43,159 nt of DNA. It comes from Patescibacteria group bacterium. Lineage in GTDB: Bacteria > Patescibacteriota > Patescibacteriia > UBA2196 > GWA2-42-15. Position 1 is the first letter of the stretch. The number at the start of each line of letters is the position of its first letter. The notes beneath the pieces are model-generated. The model saw nothing but the letters and a program-made list of their open reading frames with translations. It was not told the origin of the DNA and made no database searches. Shown here one piece after another: positions 1-7,768 of the stretch. Position numbers and translations under genes: made by a program. The stretch covers positions 1-43,159 of the forward strand of contig JAKLID010000004.1 of NCBI GenBank assembly GCA_022709795.1, read 5' to 3'.

Positions 1-1
1 T

Positions 2-121
2 ACCCTTCCGCAAAGGGCAGGTTTGTATGGCCACCAGGGTAGACCGGCCACAAAAATGTCCAATATCTGGAATAATGTCAAACGGGAATCTGGCAATTAT
101 GAACAGCCACCCCCCAAATGA
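2..121 (+). CDS. possible 3' end of an unidentified upstream gene (partial)
   Basis: The frame is open from the window edge to a TGA at 119-121 and gives a hydrophilic, proline-rich tail ending GNYEQPPPK. A second frame is open to a TGA at 213-215 and looks equally protein-like, so the true frame cannot be decided from this fragment. The terminator at 263-304 fits the end of a plus-strand transcript. I do not recognise the family. Confidence 0.2.
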   Translation, partial: TLPQRAGLYGHQGRPATKMSNIWNNVKRESGNYEQPPPK

Positions 122-262
122 ATTGAGGGCTGGCGTGGCTGAATTCCCAATTGACGAAATAGTCCAGTTAGTCGTTGCCGTAGAAGTAATGATGCACCAA
201 ATAGGAGTGCGGTGATTATTCGTTTTCTCTTTTTTATTTTAAACCCACCCAGGGAAACCCCG

Positions 263-304
263 ACGACCTTAATCTTAAATGTCAATTAAGGTCGTTGTTT
301 TTTT
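263..304 (+). terminator. Rho-independent terminator
   Basis: A perfect 11-bp stem (263-273 with 285-295) with an 11-nt loop is followed by a run of T at 298-304. It ends whatever transcript enters from the left edge and isolates it from the DUF3160 gene. Confidence 0.75.
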
Positions 305-336
305 AAATAAATGAAATTGTGAGCGGTTTTTTAAAT

Positions 337-365
337 TTAACATTATGGTATAAATGTACTATAAT
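337..365 (+). promoter_or_regulatory. sigma-70-type promoter for the DUF3160 gene
   Basis: TTAACA (337-342), a 17-nt spacer and TATAAT (360-365) lie about 40 nt upstream of the start at 407. The predicted transcription start is near 372, giving a short leader without an obvious Shine-Dalgarno sequence. Confidence 0.6.
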
Positions 366-406
366 GGAGTGGTAGCAGCCATAAAATTATCATTAAAAAT
401 AACTAT

Positions 407-2734
407 ATGGACAACCAAAGTTTCAATCAGCCGATGCCGGAGAATATCCAACAACCGTCGCCGGTGGCGCCAGAACCAAAGTCAAAGAAAAAATTGTGGA
501 TTATTCTCAGTATCTTGCCGGTCATTATCATCCTGGCCTTGGCTGTTTATTTTCTCTTGCCAAAAGCAGAGCAAGAGAGCCTCAAACAGAAAGCAGAAAA
601 CATTTCCGATTCAGTGGAAGATATCTATAAACCAACAATGGCATACGCTTCCAAGTTTGCCACTTATGAGGAGCTGGCGGTCAAAGTAACCCCTGGTGTC
701 CCAACATATACTGTGAGCGGCGATTTGAGCAATGTCACCAATGCCAGTGATTTCAATTTTTCCGAAGCGGCCAAAGGACTACTGGTCAAAAACGCTTTTG
801 TGGTCAAGCCCTCTTATTATAACGAATTTTTTTCGCTTTATGAGCCGAATCGCTACAGCTATACGCCCAGTTTTATTACTACCGATTCCATGCTCCATAA
901 TTACCATTTGATGTTTGACTTTTTACTCAAGCAATTGGAAGAGCAAAAATTGGCGGCAGAATTGAAACAACTTAATAGCAGTATGCTGGCAGAATCTTTA
1001 GCTCAATATGATAGTTTAAAGGGCACGGAATGGGAAAATGCGGCCAAGAGAAATGTCGGATTTTTCGCGGTAGGGAGCAAGCTTTTGGATGCTTCAGTGA
1101 ATATTCCGTCAGTCGTCGCTGGGGAAGTCAATCAGGAATTGGCGCTGATAGAAGCTCACCAGGGCATAGCCGAATCACCGGTCATGGCTATTGGCGGCGG
1201 GCAAGATACACTAATTGATACGCCACAAGGGCCACAACCCTTGGAGGCATTAAAAGAAGATTATTCACAATACATCCCAAGAGGCCACTATGACAAGACA
1301 GAACAACTGAAGGCTTATTTTAAATCAATGATGTGGTATGGCCGACTGACTTTCCGGCTGAAAAACGAGGATGAAATAAAATCAGGAATTTTGATCACCT
1401 TGGCTTTGAATAAAGAAAGCAACCAGAACAGTTGGAATAAGATCTACGAACCGGTAAATTTCTTTGTCGGCAAAAGCGATGACATCACTTATTATCAATT
1501 CAAAGATCTGCTGGAAAAGGCTTATGGCGCGAGTGCGACAACTCAGGCGGTGGCCGGTGACAAAAATAAATTCACTTCTTTTGTTGAAGAAACAAAAACC
1601 TTAGAGCCGCCGCAGATAAATTCAATGCCGATTTTTAATGCGGCCATACAACCCGACCGAGAAAAAGAAATAAAGGGTTTTCGTTTTATGGGGCAACGCT
1701 TCACCATTGATGCCGCCATTTTCCAGCGCTTGATTGTAAGAGAGGTCGGTCCCAAAGACGTGCCTTGCGAGGCCCCATTTTCTCAAGGAAGAATGCTGCC
1801 AAAGGGACTGGATATTCCGGCGACCATGGGCTCAAATGAGGCAAAGAACATTTTGGGAGAAATGGGGGAAACAAAATATGCCTGCTATCCGGAAAATATG
1901 TCAAAAATGAATGAGTATATTTCTGGGCTGAAGACAGAAATTTGGACGCAAAATTTGTATTGGGGTTGGCTGTATCAACTCCGGCCGCTTTTGGACACCA
2001 AGCCAGCAGGTTATCCGGCTTTTATGCAAAATCTTGCCTGGACCAGAAAAGAGCTCAATACTTTTTTGGGTAGCTGGACGGAATTAAAACACGACACCAT
2101 TCTTTATGCCAAGCAGGTTTACGCTGAGTTGGGCGGTGGAGGCCCGCCCGAGGAAAAAGACGACCGCGGCTATGTGGAACCAAACCCCTATGTTTACGCG
2201 CGCCTGGCCTCGCTTTTGAAAATGACCAGTGAGGGCTTGGAGGTTCGGGGTCTTTTAACGCCAAGCATGAAAGATAATTTGGGCAAGCTGGAGCAGCTGG
2301 CAGTGTCTTTTAAAACAATGTCAGAGAAAGAATTAAACAATGAAAAACTGACCACAGACGAATACGAGCTGATTCGCTCATACGGCGGCCAGCTGGAACA
2401 TTTTTGGCTGGAAGTCAATAAAGACGAGTCAGCGTTTCAAGAAACAGGGAGCCAAAGAGAATATCTGGATGAGAACCCGGCGGCTATTGTCGCGGATGTG
2501 GCCACTGATCCCAATGGCCAAGTCTTGGAAGAAGGCACGGGCAAAATTTTTGAGATTTATGTAGTGGTGCCAATTGAAGGCAAATTAAGAATCGCCAAAG
2601 GCGGTGTTTATTCTTATTATGAATTTGCTTGGCCAATGGCTGACAGATTGACTGACAAGAAATGGCGGGAATTGCTTGGCTCCGATCAAACTCCGGAATT
2701 ACCGTCTTGGACCAGTGCTTTTGTCGCAAAATAA
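407..2734 (+). CDS. membrane-anchored DUF3160 protein
   Basis: The 775-residue product has a short proline-rich cytoplasmic N-terminus, a basic KSKKK stop-transfer cluster, one transmembrane helix at about residues 31-52 and a large extracytoplasmic part. The region near residues 140-180, with RYSYTPSFITTDSMLHNYH, matches my memory of the DUF3160 family, which has no established biochemical function. The anchor and absence of a signal-peptidase site suggest a protein held on the outer face of the membrane. It starts behind a clear promoter and is followed 5 nt later by another single-anchor protein, so the two probably form an operon. The family assignment is from recalled motifs; function is unknown. 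Confidence 0.85.
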   Translation: MDNQSFNQPMPENIQQPSPVAPEPKSKKKLWIILSILPVIIILALAVYFLLPKAEQESLKQKAENISDSVEDIYKPTMAYASKFATYEELAVKVTPGVPTYTVSGDLSNVTNASDFNFSEAAKGLLVKNAFVVKPSYYNEFFSLYEPNRYSYTPSFITTDSMLHNYHLMFDFLLKQLEEQKLAAELKQLNSSMLAESLAQYDSLKGTEWENAAKRNVGFFAVGSKLLDASVNIPSVVAGEVNQELALIEAHQGIAESPVMAIGGGQDTLIDTPQGPQPLEALKEDYSQYIPRGHYDKTEQLKAYFKSMMWYGRLTFRLKNEDEIKSGILITLALNKESNQNSWNKIYEPVNFFVGKSDDITYYQFKDLLEKAYGASATTQAVAGDKNKFTSFVEETKTLEPPQINSMPIFNAAIQPDREKEIKGFRFMGQRFTIDAAIFQRLIVREVGPKDVPCEAPFSQGRMLPKGLDIPATMGSNEAKNILGEMGETKYACYPENMSKMNEYISGLKTEIWTQNLYWGWLYQLRPLLDTKPAGYPAFMQNLAWTRKELNTFLGSWTELKHDTILYAKQVYAELGGGGPPEEKDDRGYVEPNPYVYARLASLLKMTSEGLEVRGLLTPSMKDNLGKLEQLAVSFKTMSEKELNNEKLTTDEYELIRSYGGQLEHFWLEVNKDESAFQETGSQREYLDENPAAIVADVATDPNGQVLEEGTGKIFEIYVVVPIEGKLRIAKGGVYSYYEFAWPMADRLTDKKWRELLGSDQTPELPSWTSAFVAK

Positions 2735-2739
2735 AATGA

Positions 2740-3477
2740 ATGTCAAGAAAAATCACAGGCAAAATATTATTTTTTGTTTTCGTTCTGGTTATCGTAGCTT
2801 TGGGCGGTAGCTACTATTTGTCGAGCGATCAGCAACACGCAGCAGATTATTCTGAAGCCACTAGGAGTGAAAGAATTATCTCGAAGAAAGAAGAGGCGGA
2901 TTTAGATAATAATGCAATCCAGGAAACTTATAGTTTGGAAAATGGCAGGCTGACAATCATGGAAAGTTTAAAAGTTATCTGGCAATCACCAGACGATTGG
3001 TGGCTAGATGATTTTGTCCTGGCGGATACAAATAATGATGGTGTGATAGATATAAATCTGTCGCTTTGGAAAGCTGGGGATTTCGGTAATTCAAAACCAT
3101 TTTGGGTCAAAGAAAATGACTGGAGCATTAAAAATCATTTTTTTATTTTCGACCTGATTGGTGGCGCGCTGAAAATGGTCTGGGGATCTTCAAATCTTGG
3201 CGTGCCAAATTGTGAGTTTAAAATTGAAGATCTGGACAATGACGGCAAGAGCGATTTGGTTGTGCTTGAGGGAGCATATTCACAAAGACCAGCCTGCCAT
3301 GGAAATTATATCGCGATTTGGCAATGGAACGACTGGGGTTTTACCAATGAGTGGCGGAGTGATCAGGGAACTTTTGCCAACCTTAAGATCGAAGCGGTCG
3401 AGGGGAAAAAATATATTGAGGTTGATTCGGAGAACGGCGTGTTGTCCTTGCCTGGCCGGCCGAATGTAAATCAATAG
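2740..3477 (+). CDS. membrane-anchored protein with two FG-GAP/VCBS-like acidic repeats
   Basis: The 245-residue product has an N-terminal hydrophobic segment (about residues 7-28) after SRK, so it is a signal anchor or uncleaved signal peptide. Two acidic turns, DTNNDGVIDINL (about 95-106) and DLDNDGKSDLVVLEG (about 165-179), resemble calcium-binding blades of FG-GAP/VCBS repeats, which occur in surface beta-propellers. Only two repeats are visible, too few for a full propeller. It follows the DUF3160 gene after 5 nt and is followed by a terminator, suggesting a two-gene surface-protein operon. A specific function cannot be given. Confidence 0.7.
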   Translation: MSRKITGKILFFVFVLVIVALGGSYYLSSDQQHAADYSEATRSERIISKKEEADLDNNAIQETYSLENGRLTIMESLKVIWQSPDDWWLDDFVLADTNNDGVIDINLSLWKAGDFGNSKPFWVKENDWSIKNHFFIFDLIGGALKMVWGSSNLGVPNCEFKIEDLDNDGKSDLVVLEGAYSQRPACHGNYIAIWQWNDWGFTNEWRSDQGTFANLKIEAVEGKKYIEVDSENGVLSLPGRPNVNQ

Positions 3478-3496
3478 CTGATTAATATGATTTTTT

Positions 3497-3527
3497 AAAA
3501 ACCGTCTTGGAAATCAGGCGGTTTTTT
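3497..3527 (+). terminator. Rho-independent terminator
   Basis: The arms AAAACCGTCT and AGGCGGTTTT (one G-T wobble) form a hairpin followed by T residues. It closes the DUF3160 operon. Confidence 0.75.
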
Positions 3528-3543
3528 GCTAAAATAGAGATAT

Positions 3544-4203
3544 ATGAAACTACTTCTAACCTCAATTGGCTGGGAGAAAAATCCTGCTATAGGCAAGGAG
3601 TTTTTGAATTTGGTCAATAAAAAACCTGCTGACATCAAAATATTTTTGGTGATCATCCCCATAAAATATCTTAAAAGGAAGAAATATATATTAAGACAGT
3701 TAAGGAAATTTAAAGAGATTAATATTCCAGAGCAGAATATTACATTTTTTCAACTAGACAGAAAGGTAAAACAGAAAGATTTAAAAGACATAGATGTGAT
3801 CTTTGTTTTTGGAGGGAACACCTTTGATTATTTAGACAGAATTAGAAAGACAGGCCTTGATAAAATAATAAAATCGTTTGTTAAAAAGGGCGGGGTTTAC
3901 CTTGGACTAAGCGCTGGCAGTTATGTCGCCTGCCCAACGATTGAAGCAGCTGCCTGGAAACATGCAGATAGAAATATGGTGGGTCTCAAAAACTTAAGGG
4001 GCTTAAATCTCGTCCCCTTTTTAATAACAGCACACTTTGAGGAAGGGTTACGCCCTATTATTAAAAAAGCCGCTGAGAACACAAAATATCGAGTTGTCGC
4101 TTTAACCGACGAGCAAGCAGTATTAGTGAAAAATAAAAGTACAAAAATTATAGGGAGTGGCAAGAGAAACATTTTCAACTCTGCAAAAAAGATCTGGCAC
4201 TAA
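3544..4203 (+). CDS. peptidase S51 family protein (dipeptidase E-like)
   Basis: The 219-residue product has the class I glutamine-amidotransferase-like fold signature of family S51: FVFGGNTFDYL, then GLSAGSYVACP with the probable nucleophile Ser123 in the G-x-S-A-G elbow. TAHF near His164 and TDEQAVLV near the C-terminus match the usual S51 positions. Length is close to PepE (about 229 residues). Known members cleave Asp-X dipeptides or cyanophycin; which substrate applies here is not visible. There is no signal peptide, so it is cytoplasmic. The gene is AT-rich and Lys/Ile-rich compared with its upstream neighbours and stands alone between two terminators. Confidence 0.85.
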   Translation: MKLLLTSIGWEKNPAIGKEFLNLVNKKPADIKIFLVIIPIKYLKRKKYILRQLRKFKEINIPEQNITFFQLDRKVKQKDLKDIDVIFVFGGNTFDYLDRIRKTGLDKIIKSFVKKGGVYLGLSAGSYVACPTIEAAAWKHADRNMVGLKNLRGLNLVPFLITAHFEEGLRPIIKKAAENTKYRVVALTDEQAVLVKNKSTKIIGSGKRNIFNSAKKIWH

Positions 4204-4233
4204 AGATCATCTATTATATACAGCCCCAAGAAC

Positions 4234-4257
4234 CCGCCTCGGAAGAGGCGGTTTTTT
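4234..4257 (+). terminator. Rho-independent terminator
   Basis: A 7-bp GC-rich stem (4234-4240 with 4245-4251), a GGAA loop and a T6 run. It ends the S51 peptidase gene. Confidence 0.85.
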
Positions 4258-4271
4258 GTTTTGATAATTTC

Positions 4272-4300
4272 TTGACTTAAGCTATTTTTTTCTGTATATT
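4272..4300 (+). promoter_or_regulatory. promoter in front of the tRNA region
   Basis: TTGACT (4272-4277), a 17-nt spacer and TATATT (4295-4300) stand about 20 nt before the first tRNA-like segment and about 110 nt before the intact tRNA. Confidence 0.55.
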
Positions 4301-4321
4301 ATAAGCAACTTGCTAAATTTT

Positions 4322-4392
4322 GTGGCGGGGTAGTTCCGATGTTTTTGCAGGGCAAAAAATCGGAATTCCGACCGGAGCGTCGGAACTCAGCC
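4322..4392 (+). pseudogene. 5' tRNA fragment interrupted by nested hairpins
   Basis: Positions 4322-4333 repeat the acceptor 5' strand and U8-A9-G10 of the intact tRNA downstream. The copy is then broken by about 52 nt (4334-4385) made of two adjoining inverted repeats (TTCCGAT/ATCGGAA and TTCCGAC/GTCGGAA) and resumes with CTCAGCC of the D arm before losing similarity. The break falls exactly at the start of the D stem. It cannot fold as a tRNA by itself. Confidence 0.65.
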
Positions 4393-4409
4393 AATAAAAG
4401 AATGTTTGT

Positions 4410-4483
4410 GGCGGGGTAGCTCAGCCGGTTAGAGCGTAGCACTCATAACGCTAAGGTCGAGGGTTCGAGACCCTCCCCCGCTA
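4410..4483 (+). tRNA. tRNA with CAU anticodon (elongator Met or Ile2)
   Basis: A complete cloverleaf: acceptor GGCGGGG/CCCCGCT (G1-U72 wobble), U8-A9, D stem GCTC/GAGC, anticodon loop CTCATAA, T arm GAGGG/CCCTC with TTCGAGA. The pyrimidine-purine 11-24 pair, the lack of three G-C pairs next to the anticodon loop and the paired 1-72 argue against initiator tRNA. CAU may read AUG, or AUA if C34 is lysidinylated; I cannot tell which. A31-C39 at the loop end of the anticodon stem is a mismatch. CCA is not encoded. Confidence 0.9.
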
Positions 4484-4539
4484 TTAAAGAATATGGCACA
4501 GAATTATTATGTTTATTTTTTAGAAAGCCTAAGAGATAG

Positions 4540-4711
4540 AGCGTCGGGACTCAGCCGGTTACCCGCCCGCAACGCCTGAGTCAAGCTCATACTTACGATG
4601 GCGGGCGGGGAGCGTAGCATTCTGATTATCTCACCAGTATATCAGAACTAACGCTAAGGTCGAGGGTTTTACCAACCCAGTCGTATGACCGGGCGAGACC
4701 CTCCCCCGCTA
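4540..4711 (+). pseudogene. hairpin-expanded copy of the CAU tRNA
   Basis: The CAU tRNA sequence is repeated in order from CTCAGCC to the discriminator and five bases beyond, but interrupted in three places. Insert 1 (4562-4609, 48 nt) lies in the D loop and has perfect 9-bp terminal inverted repeats CCCGCCCGC/GCGGGCGGG. Insert 2 (4620-4647, 28 nt) lies at the start of the anticodon loop with ends TTCTGAT/ATCAGAA; CAT is missing from the flanking loop. Insert 3 (4669-4693, 25 nt) lies in the T loop and contains CCCAGTC/GACCGGG. The 5' acceptor strand is absent and replaced by a segment also found in the upstream fragment. It is most likely a degenerate copy. Confidence 0.7.
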
Positions 4712-4800
4712 TTAAAAAAGTTGATTAAGTTAATTAAGTAAATAAAGTGAATTAAGTTTTGGAATTTGCAATTTATTTTGAATTTTTGATTTGAAAATTG

Positions 4801-4839
4801 TTTTATTTGTATATTTGTAACTGATTTGTAATTTGTAGT
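4801..4839 (+). repeat. half copy of the AT-rich TACAAATATACAAAT palindromic repeat
   Basis: TTTTATTTGTATATTTGTAA followed by ATTTGTAATTTGTA matches the right arm of the elements at 6204-6297, 17529-17615 and 35784-35956. It directly precedes the next start codon. Confidence 0.6.
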
Positions 4840-4841
4840 TT

Positions 4842-5318
4842 ATGTATCAAATCGTCCACGGTATCGCTGGTGTCGCTATTGGGTCAAGGTTGGGCAATCC
4901 GATCTTGGCTTTTGTTTTGGGAATACTTTCTCACTTTATTTTGGACGCCATACCGCATGACAGTAATGAAGCCAGGAATTGGGAAAATAATGGTACAGAC
5001 AGATTTGTCAAAAAAATTGCCTTAGAGGCGATTCTTGATCTATGGGGTCTAATAATATTCGTCCTGATAATGCAAGAAGGTTTCGGAATATATCTGAGTT
5101 ATCCGATGATAGCGGGGCTCGTTGGTGGGATTTTGCCAGATTATATCTGGGGACTGACTGAATTATTTAAAATAAAAAACCAGGCGCTCTTGAAATTCAA
5201 AGCCTGGCATACCAAGGTTCATACTCTAATTTTCAAACCGATTTATTTGCCGCTCAAGTATACGGCCATTATACAAATAATCACGCTCACGATCTTGGTA
5301 GTTTTGATGAAGAAATAA
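4842..5318 (+). CDS. integral membrane protein, DUF457/YdjM-like putative metal-dependent hydrolase
   Basis: The 158-residue product is mostly hydrophobic, with about four membrane segments. The N-terminal half has His7 in the first helix and then SHFILDAIPHD near residues 37-47. The H-x3-D-x2-PH arrangement resembles the membrane-bound metal-dependent hydrolase family typified by YdjM/DUF457. A second motif, GILPDYIWG, follows near residue 100. The substrate is unknown. The start codon lies inside the end of an AT-rich palindromic repeat and no Shine-Dalgarno sequence is visible. It stands alone, convergent with nfu. Confidence 0.6.
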   Translation: MYQIVHGIAGVAIGSRLGNPILAFVLGILSHFILDAIPHDSNEARNWENNGTDRFVKKIALEAILDLWGLIIFVLIMQEGFGIYLSYPMIAGLVGGILPDYIWGLTELFKIKNQALLKFKAWHTKVHTLIFKPIYLPLKYTAIIQIITLTILVVLMKK

Positions 5319-5419
5319 AAAACAAGTATTTTATACCTTGGGTGTTCTAATTGGCTCACTCACAGCCCTTCCGCTATGGCAAAGCGGCCTTGATTTGCTT
5401 AGCTCGCTTGTCTTGCTTA

Positions 5420-5650
5420 TTAATACCTGACCTCTTTGATGACAGGTATTTTTTGTTTGAGCATTTCGCCAAGGCCTGCGCCAAAAGTCACTGAGGCCAT
5501 GGCACAACCATGGCAAGCGCCGGTCACTTTCAATTCCACAACGCCGTTTTGGAATGATTTCAATTCCACGTCGCCGCCGTGCATCTGGAGTGAGGGACGA
5601 ACATCGTCTAGAATTTTATTGATTTGGGATTTAATATCTTTCATGGGCAT
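5420..5650 (-). CDS. NifU C-terminal-domain Fe-S scaffold (Nfu type)
   Basis: The 76-residue protein is a single NFU domain. RPSLQMHGGDVELKSF is followed by GACHGCAMASVTF, whose CxxC motif binds a bridging [4Fe-4S] cluster in the dimer. Nfu carries assembled clusters from the scaffold to apo-proteins in the cytoplasm. It is the last gene of the iscS-iscU-nfu block, 69 nt after iscU across a palindromic repeat. Translation may begin at Met1 or at Met3 (5644). Confidence 0.92.
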   Translation of the reverse strand: MPMKDIKSQINKILDDVRPSLQMHGGDVELKSFQNGVVELKVTGACHGCAMASVTFGAGLGEMLKQKIPVIKEVRY

Positions 5651-5652
5651 AT

Positions 5653-5763
5653 AAAATGTAAAAATTAAAAATCAAAATGAAAAATGACAATTTTAAATTT
5701 TAAATTAATCTATCCTGCGTTAGCGGGATACCAAAATTTTACATTTTGATTTTTGATTTTGGC
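5653..5763. repeat. palindromic AT-rich repeat overlapping the iscU 3' end
   Basis: The arms AAAATGTAAAAATTAAAAATC and its near-complement at 5739-5757 flank a GC core TATCCTGCGTTAGCGGGATA. Similar AAAAATCAAAA arms with a GC hairpin core occur at 21858-21952 and inside the 16S gene at 19475-19593. The element supplies the last codons and the stop of iscU. Confidence 0.7.
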
Positions 5764-6199
5764 CAATTTTATTAAAGTCTTGTATAGCCGCTCGGAGCGC
5801 CTGATCACCCAAAACAGAACAATGAATTTTTCTGGCTGGCAAACCGCCAAGCTCTTTGAGAATATCTTTGGGAGTCAATTTTTCTGCGTCAGCTAGTTTC
5901 AGGCCGCCACGGCGCGTGACCATCGCTGAGAGCATGGAAGTGGAAGCAATGGCGGAAGCGCAACCAAAAGTCCGCCAAGTACATTTTTTGATACGTTTGG
6001 TTTTGAGATCAACTTTGATCCAGATAGTCATGACATCGCCGCAAGCCGGGGAACCAACTGTGCCAACGCCGTTGAATTCACCTGCCTTGGGATTTTTTAA
6101 TTGCACATTGCGCGGATGGAAAAAATGCTCTTTGACCGTAGCGGAATAGAGCCAGGATTCCTTGTTATTTTGGGAGATAACATCTTTATTTTTTTTCAT
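5720..6199 (-). CDS. iscU: Fe-S cluster assembly scaffold IscU/NifU N-terminal type
   Basis: The 159-residue protein has the three scaffold cysteines: GSPACGD, TFGCASAIAST and KIHCSVLGDQA. The Asp after the first Cys is the conserved release residue. The core, from YSATVKEHFFHPRN to about residue 145, has the usual IscU length. IscU receives sulfur from IscS and assembles [2Fe-2S]/[4Fe-4S] clusters for transfer by Nfu. The final residues (about IGQNQKSKCKILVSR) are encoded by the palindromic repeat at 5653-5763 and are not part of the family, so the gene has probably acquired a new stop codon from an inserted repeat. iscS lies immediately upstream. Confidence 0.93.
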   Translation of the reverse strand: MKKNKDVISQNNKESWLYSATVKEHFFHPRNVQLKNPKAGEFNGVGTVGSPACGDVMTIWIKVDLKTKRIKKCTWRTFGCASAIASTSMLSAMVTRRGGLKLADAEKLTPKDILKELGGLPARKIHCSVLGDQALRAAIQDFNKIGQNQKSKCKILVSR

Positions 6200-6203
6200 A
6201 ATT

Positions 6204-6297
6204 AATACGAATTACAAATCTTTTACAAATATACAAATAATAAAAACTGTTTTTTGTATTTTATTTGTATATTTGTACCTATTTGTAATTTGTATTA
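6204..6297. repeat. AT-rich palindromic repeat (TACAAATATACAAAT family) between iscS and iscU
   Basis: AATACGAATTACAAAT and TTTTACAAATATACAAATAA are mirrored by TTTATTTGTATATTTGTA and ATTTGTAATTTGTATTA, so the whole 94 nt can form one long hairpin. Its right end covers the iscS stop codon region. Related copies are at 4801-4839 (half), 17529-17615 and 35784-35956. Confidence 0.75.
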
Positions 6298-7488
6298 TCT
6301 AACGGCTGACATTTTTCTTAGGTCATTAATAATCCCTGGCAACACTTTTAAAACCTGGTCTAAATCTTTTTTGGTGGTGCTTTGGCCCAGAGTAAAACGG
6401 ATGGAACCGTGGGCGTATTCAACGTCCTGGCCCAAAGCCAGAATAACGTGCGAAGGTTCCAGGCTCAAGCTATGGCAGGCTGAACCGGTGGAAACGTAAA
6501 TACCGAGGTGATCTAATTTTAACATGACTGACTCCCCTTCCACACCTAGGAAAGAAACGTTGACATTATTTGGCAGGCGCAGGGTGGGATGGCCGTTCAA
6601 GCTGGTATTTTTAATTTTCAAAAGCTCTATAATAAAATAATTGCGCAGCTTGGTCAGACGAGTGGCTTCTTTGTTTTTGTTCTTGCTAACTAATTCTAGC
6701 GCTTTGGTAAAGCCGATGACGCCGGCGACGTTTTCCGTACCCGGACGCAGACCGAATTCCTGATCACCGCCACAGAGCAGGGGTTCTAGTTTAATATTTT
6801 TGTTTTTATACAAAATACCAACCTGCTTGGGGCCATAAATCTTGGAGCCATTCAGGGTCATGAGATCAACGCCTAGGTTGGCGATATTTAAATCCAGATA
6901 GCCGGCGGCTTGGCAAGCATCGGTATGAAAAATGGGATAACGCGGTTCTTTGGAGACCGTGTCGACGCGCTGGATGTGACGGTAATTTTTGATTACCTGG
7001 GCGATTTCGGCGATCGGCTGAATAACGCCGATTTCATTATTGGCGTAAATAATACTGACAAATAAAGTGTTGGGGCGAAGAGCTTTCATCACTTCCCCGG
7101 CGGTAATGAGACCGTATTTGTCCACGGGCAAGTAAGTGACAGCGAATCCCTTTTTCTCCAGAGCCCGAAAGCTGTTCAAGACAGCCGAGTGTTCGATGTT
7201 GGTGGTGATCAGGTGGTAATCTTTAGCTCGAACTAAAAATTGATTGGCTATGCCAAAGATGGCTAGGTTGTCAGATTCGGTCCCGCCGGCCGTGAAAATT
7301 ATTTCCCCTGGCAAACAGTTTAGGATTTTGGCTACTGACAAACGTGAAGATCTAACAGCTTCGGCGGCGGCTCGGCCTAATTTATAAAGTGAGGAAGGAT
7401 TACCAAAATTTTTTGTGCCAAAAGGCGCCATGGCTTTAGCCACTTCTTTATCTAGGGGTGTAGTGGAGGCGTGGTCAAGATAGATCAT
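6295..7488 (-). CDS. iscS: cysteine desulfurase
   Basis: The 397-residue PLP enzyme removes sulfur from cysteine and hands it to IscU as persulfide. Landmarks in order: YLDHASTTP at the N-terminus, FTAGGTESDNLAIFG, NIEHSAVL with the PLP-stacking His, FHTDACQAAGYLDL with the PLP-ring Asp, NGSKIYGPK with the Schiff-base Lys, and STGSACHSLSLEPSHV with catalytic Cys338. Length matches group I IscS/NifS. It starts with ATG 47 nt after the ferredoxin gene and leads the iscS-iscU-nfu block. No IscR regulator or HscA/HscB chaperone is in this window. Confidence 0.95.
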   Translation of the reverse strand: MIYLDHASTTPLDKEVAKAMAPFGTKNFGNPSSLYKLGRAAAEAVRSSRLSVAKILNCLPGEIIFTAGGTESDNLAIFGIANQFLVRAKDYHLITTNIEHSAVLNSFRALEKKGFAVTYLPVDKYGLITAGEVMKALRPNTLFVSIIYANNEIGVIQPIAEIAQVIKNYRHIQRVDTVSKEPRYPIFHTDACQAAGYLDLNIANLGVDLMTLNGSKIYGPKQVGILYKNKNIKLEPLLCGGDQEFGLRPGTENVAGVIGFTKALELVSKNKNKEATRLTKLRNYFIIELLKIKNTSLNGHPTLRLPNNVNVSFLGVEGESVMLKLDHLGIYVSTGSACHSLSLEPSHVILALGQDVEYAHGSIRFTLGQSTTKKDLDQVLKVLPGIINDLRKMSAVR

Positions 7489-7535
7489 AAATGGAAAAAG
7501 TCAAATGGCAAAAGGTAAAAAATTATTTAAAACAA

Positions 7536-7727
7536 TTAATCCTTGATGGAGATGGCCTCGACTGGGCAGATGGCAATAATTTCTTCTTTGGTATAGTTAT
7601 GAGAGGAATAGTCGCTAGAAATAACTTCACTTTTGCCATCTTCGCCTAATTTAAATAATTCGGGGTACATGGCGGCGCAAGAGCCACAGCCGATACATTT
7701 ATTTTTATCAACGGTAATAGTAGACAT
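7536..7727 (-). CDS. single-cluster [4Fe-4S] ferredoxin
   Basis: The 63-residue protein has CIGCGSCAAMYPELF (three cysteines of one cluster) and CPVEAI near the C-terminus for the fourth ligand. This is the monocluster ferredoxin type seen in Thermotoga and clostridia, whose second cluster site is lost. It is a soluble electron carrier. Its place between hpf and iscS suggests it donates electrons for Fe-S assembly or for the radical-SAM enzyme NrdG encoded two genes upstream; this is inference. Confidence 0.92.
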   Translation of the reverse strand: MSTITVDKNKCIGCGSCAAMYPELFKLGEDGKSEVISSDYSSHNYTKEEIIAICPVEAISIKD

Positions 7728-7768
7728 AGTGGTTATTATTTAATTTATGAATATTGATAAATGATGAA

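Noticed and set aside
4540-4711. Archaeal-type multi-intron tRNA
   Set aside because: The inserts sit in loops as in some archaeal tRNAs, but no bulge-helix-bulge motif is evident, the anticodon CAT is lost from the flanking loop and the 5' acceptor strand is missing. A degenerate copy with palindromic inserts fits better.
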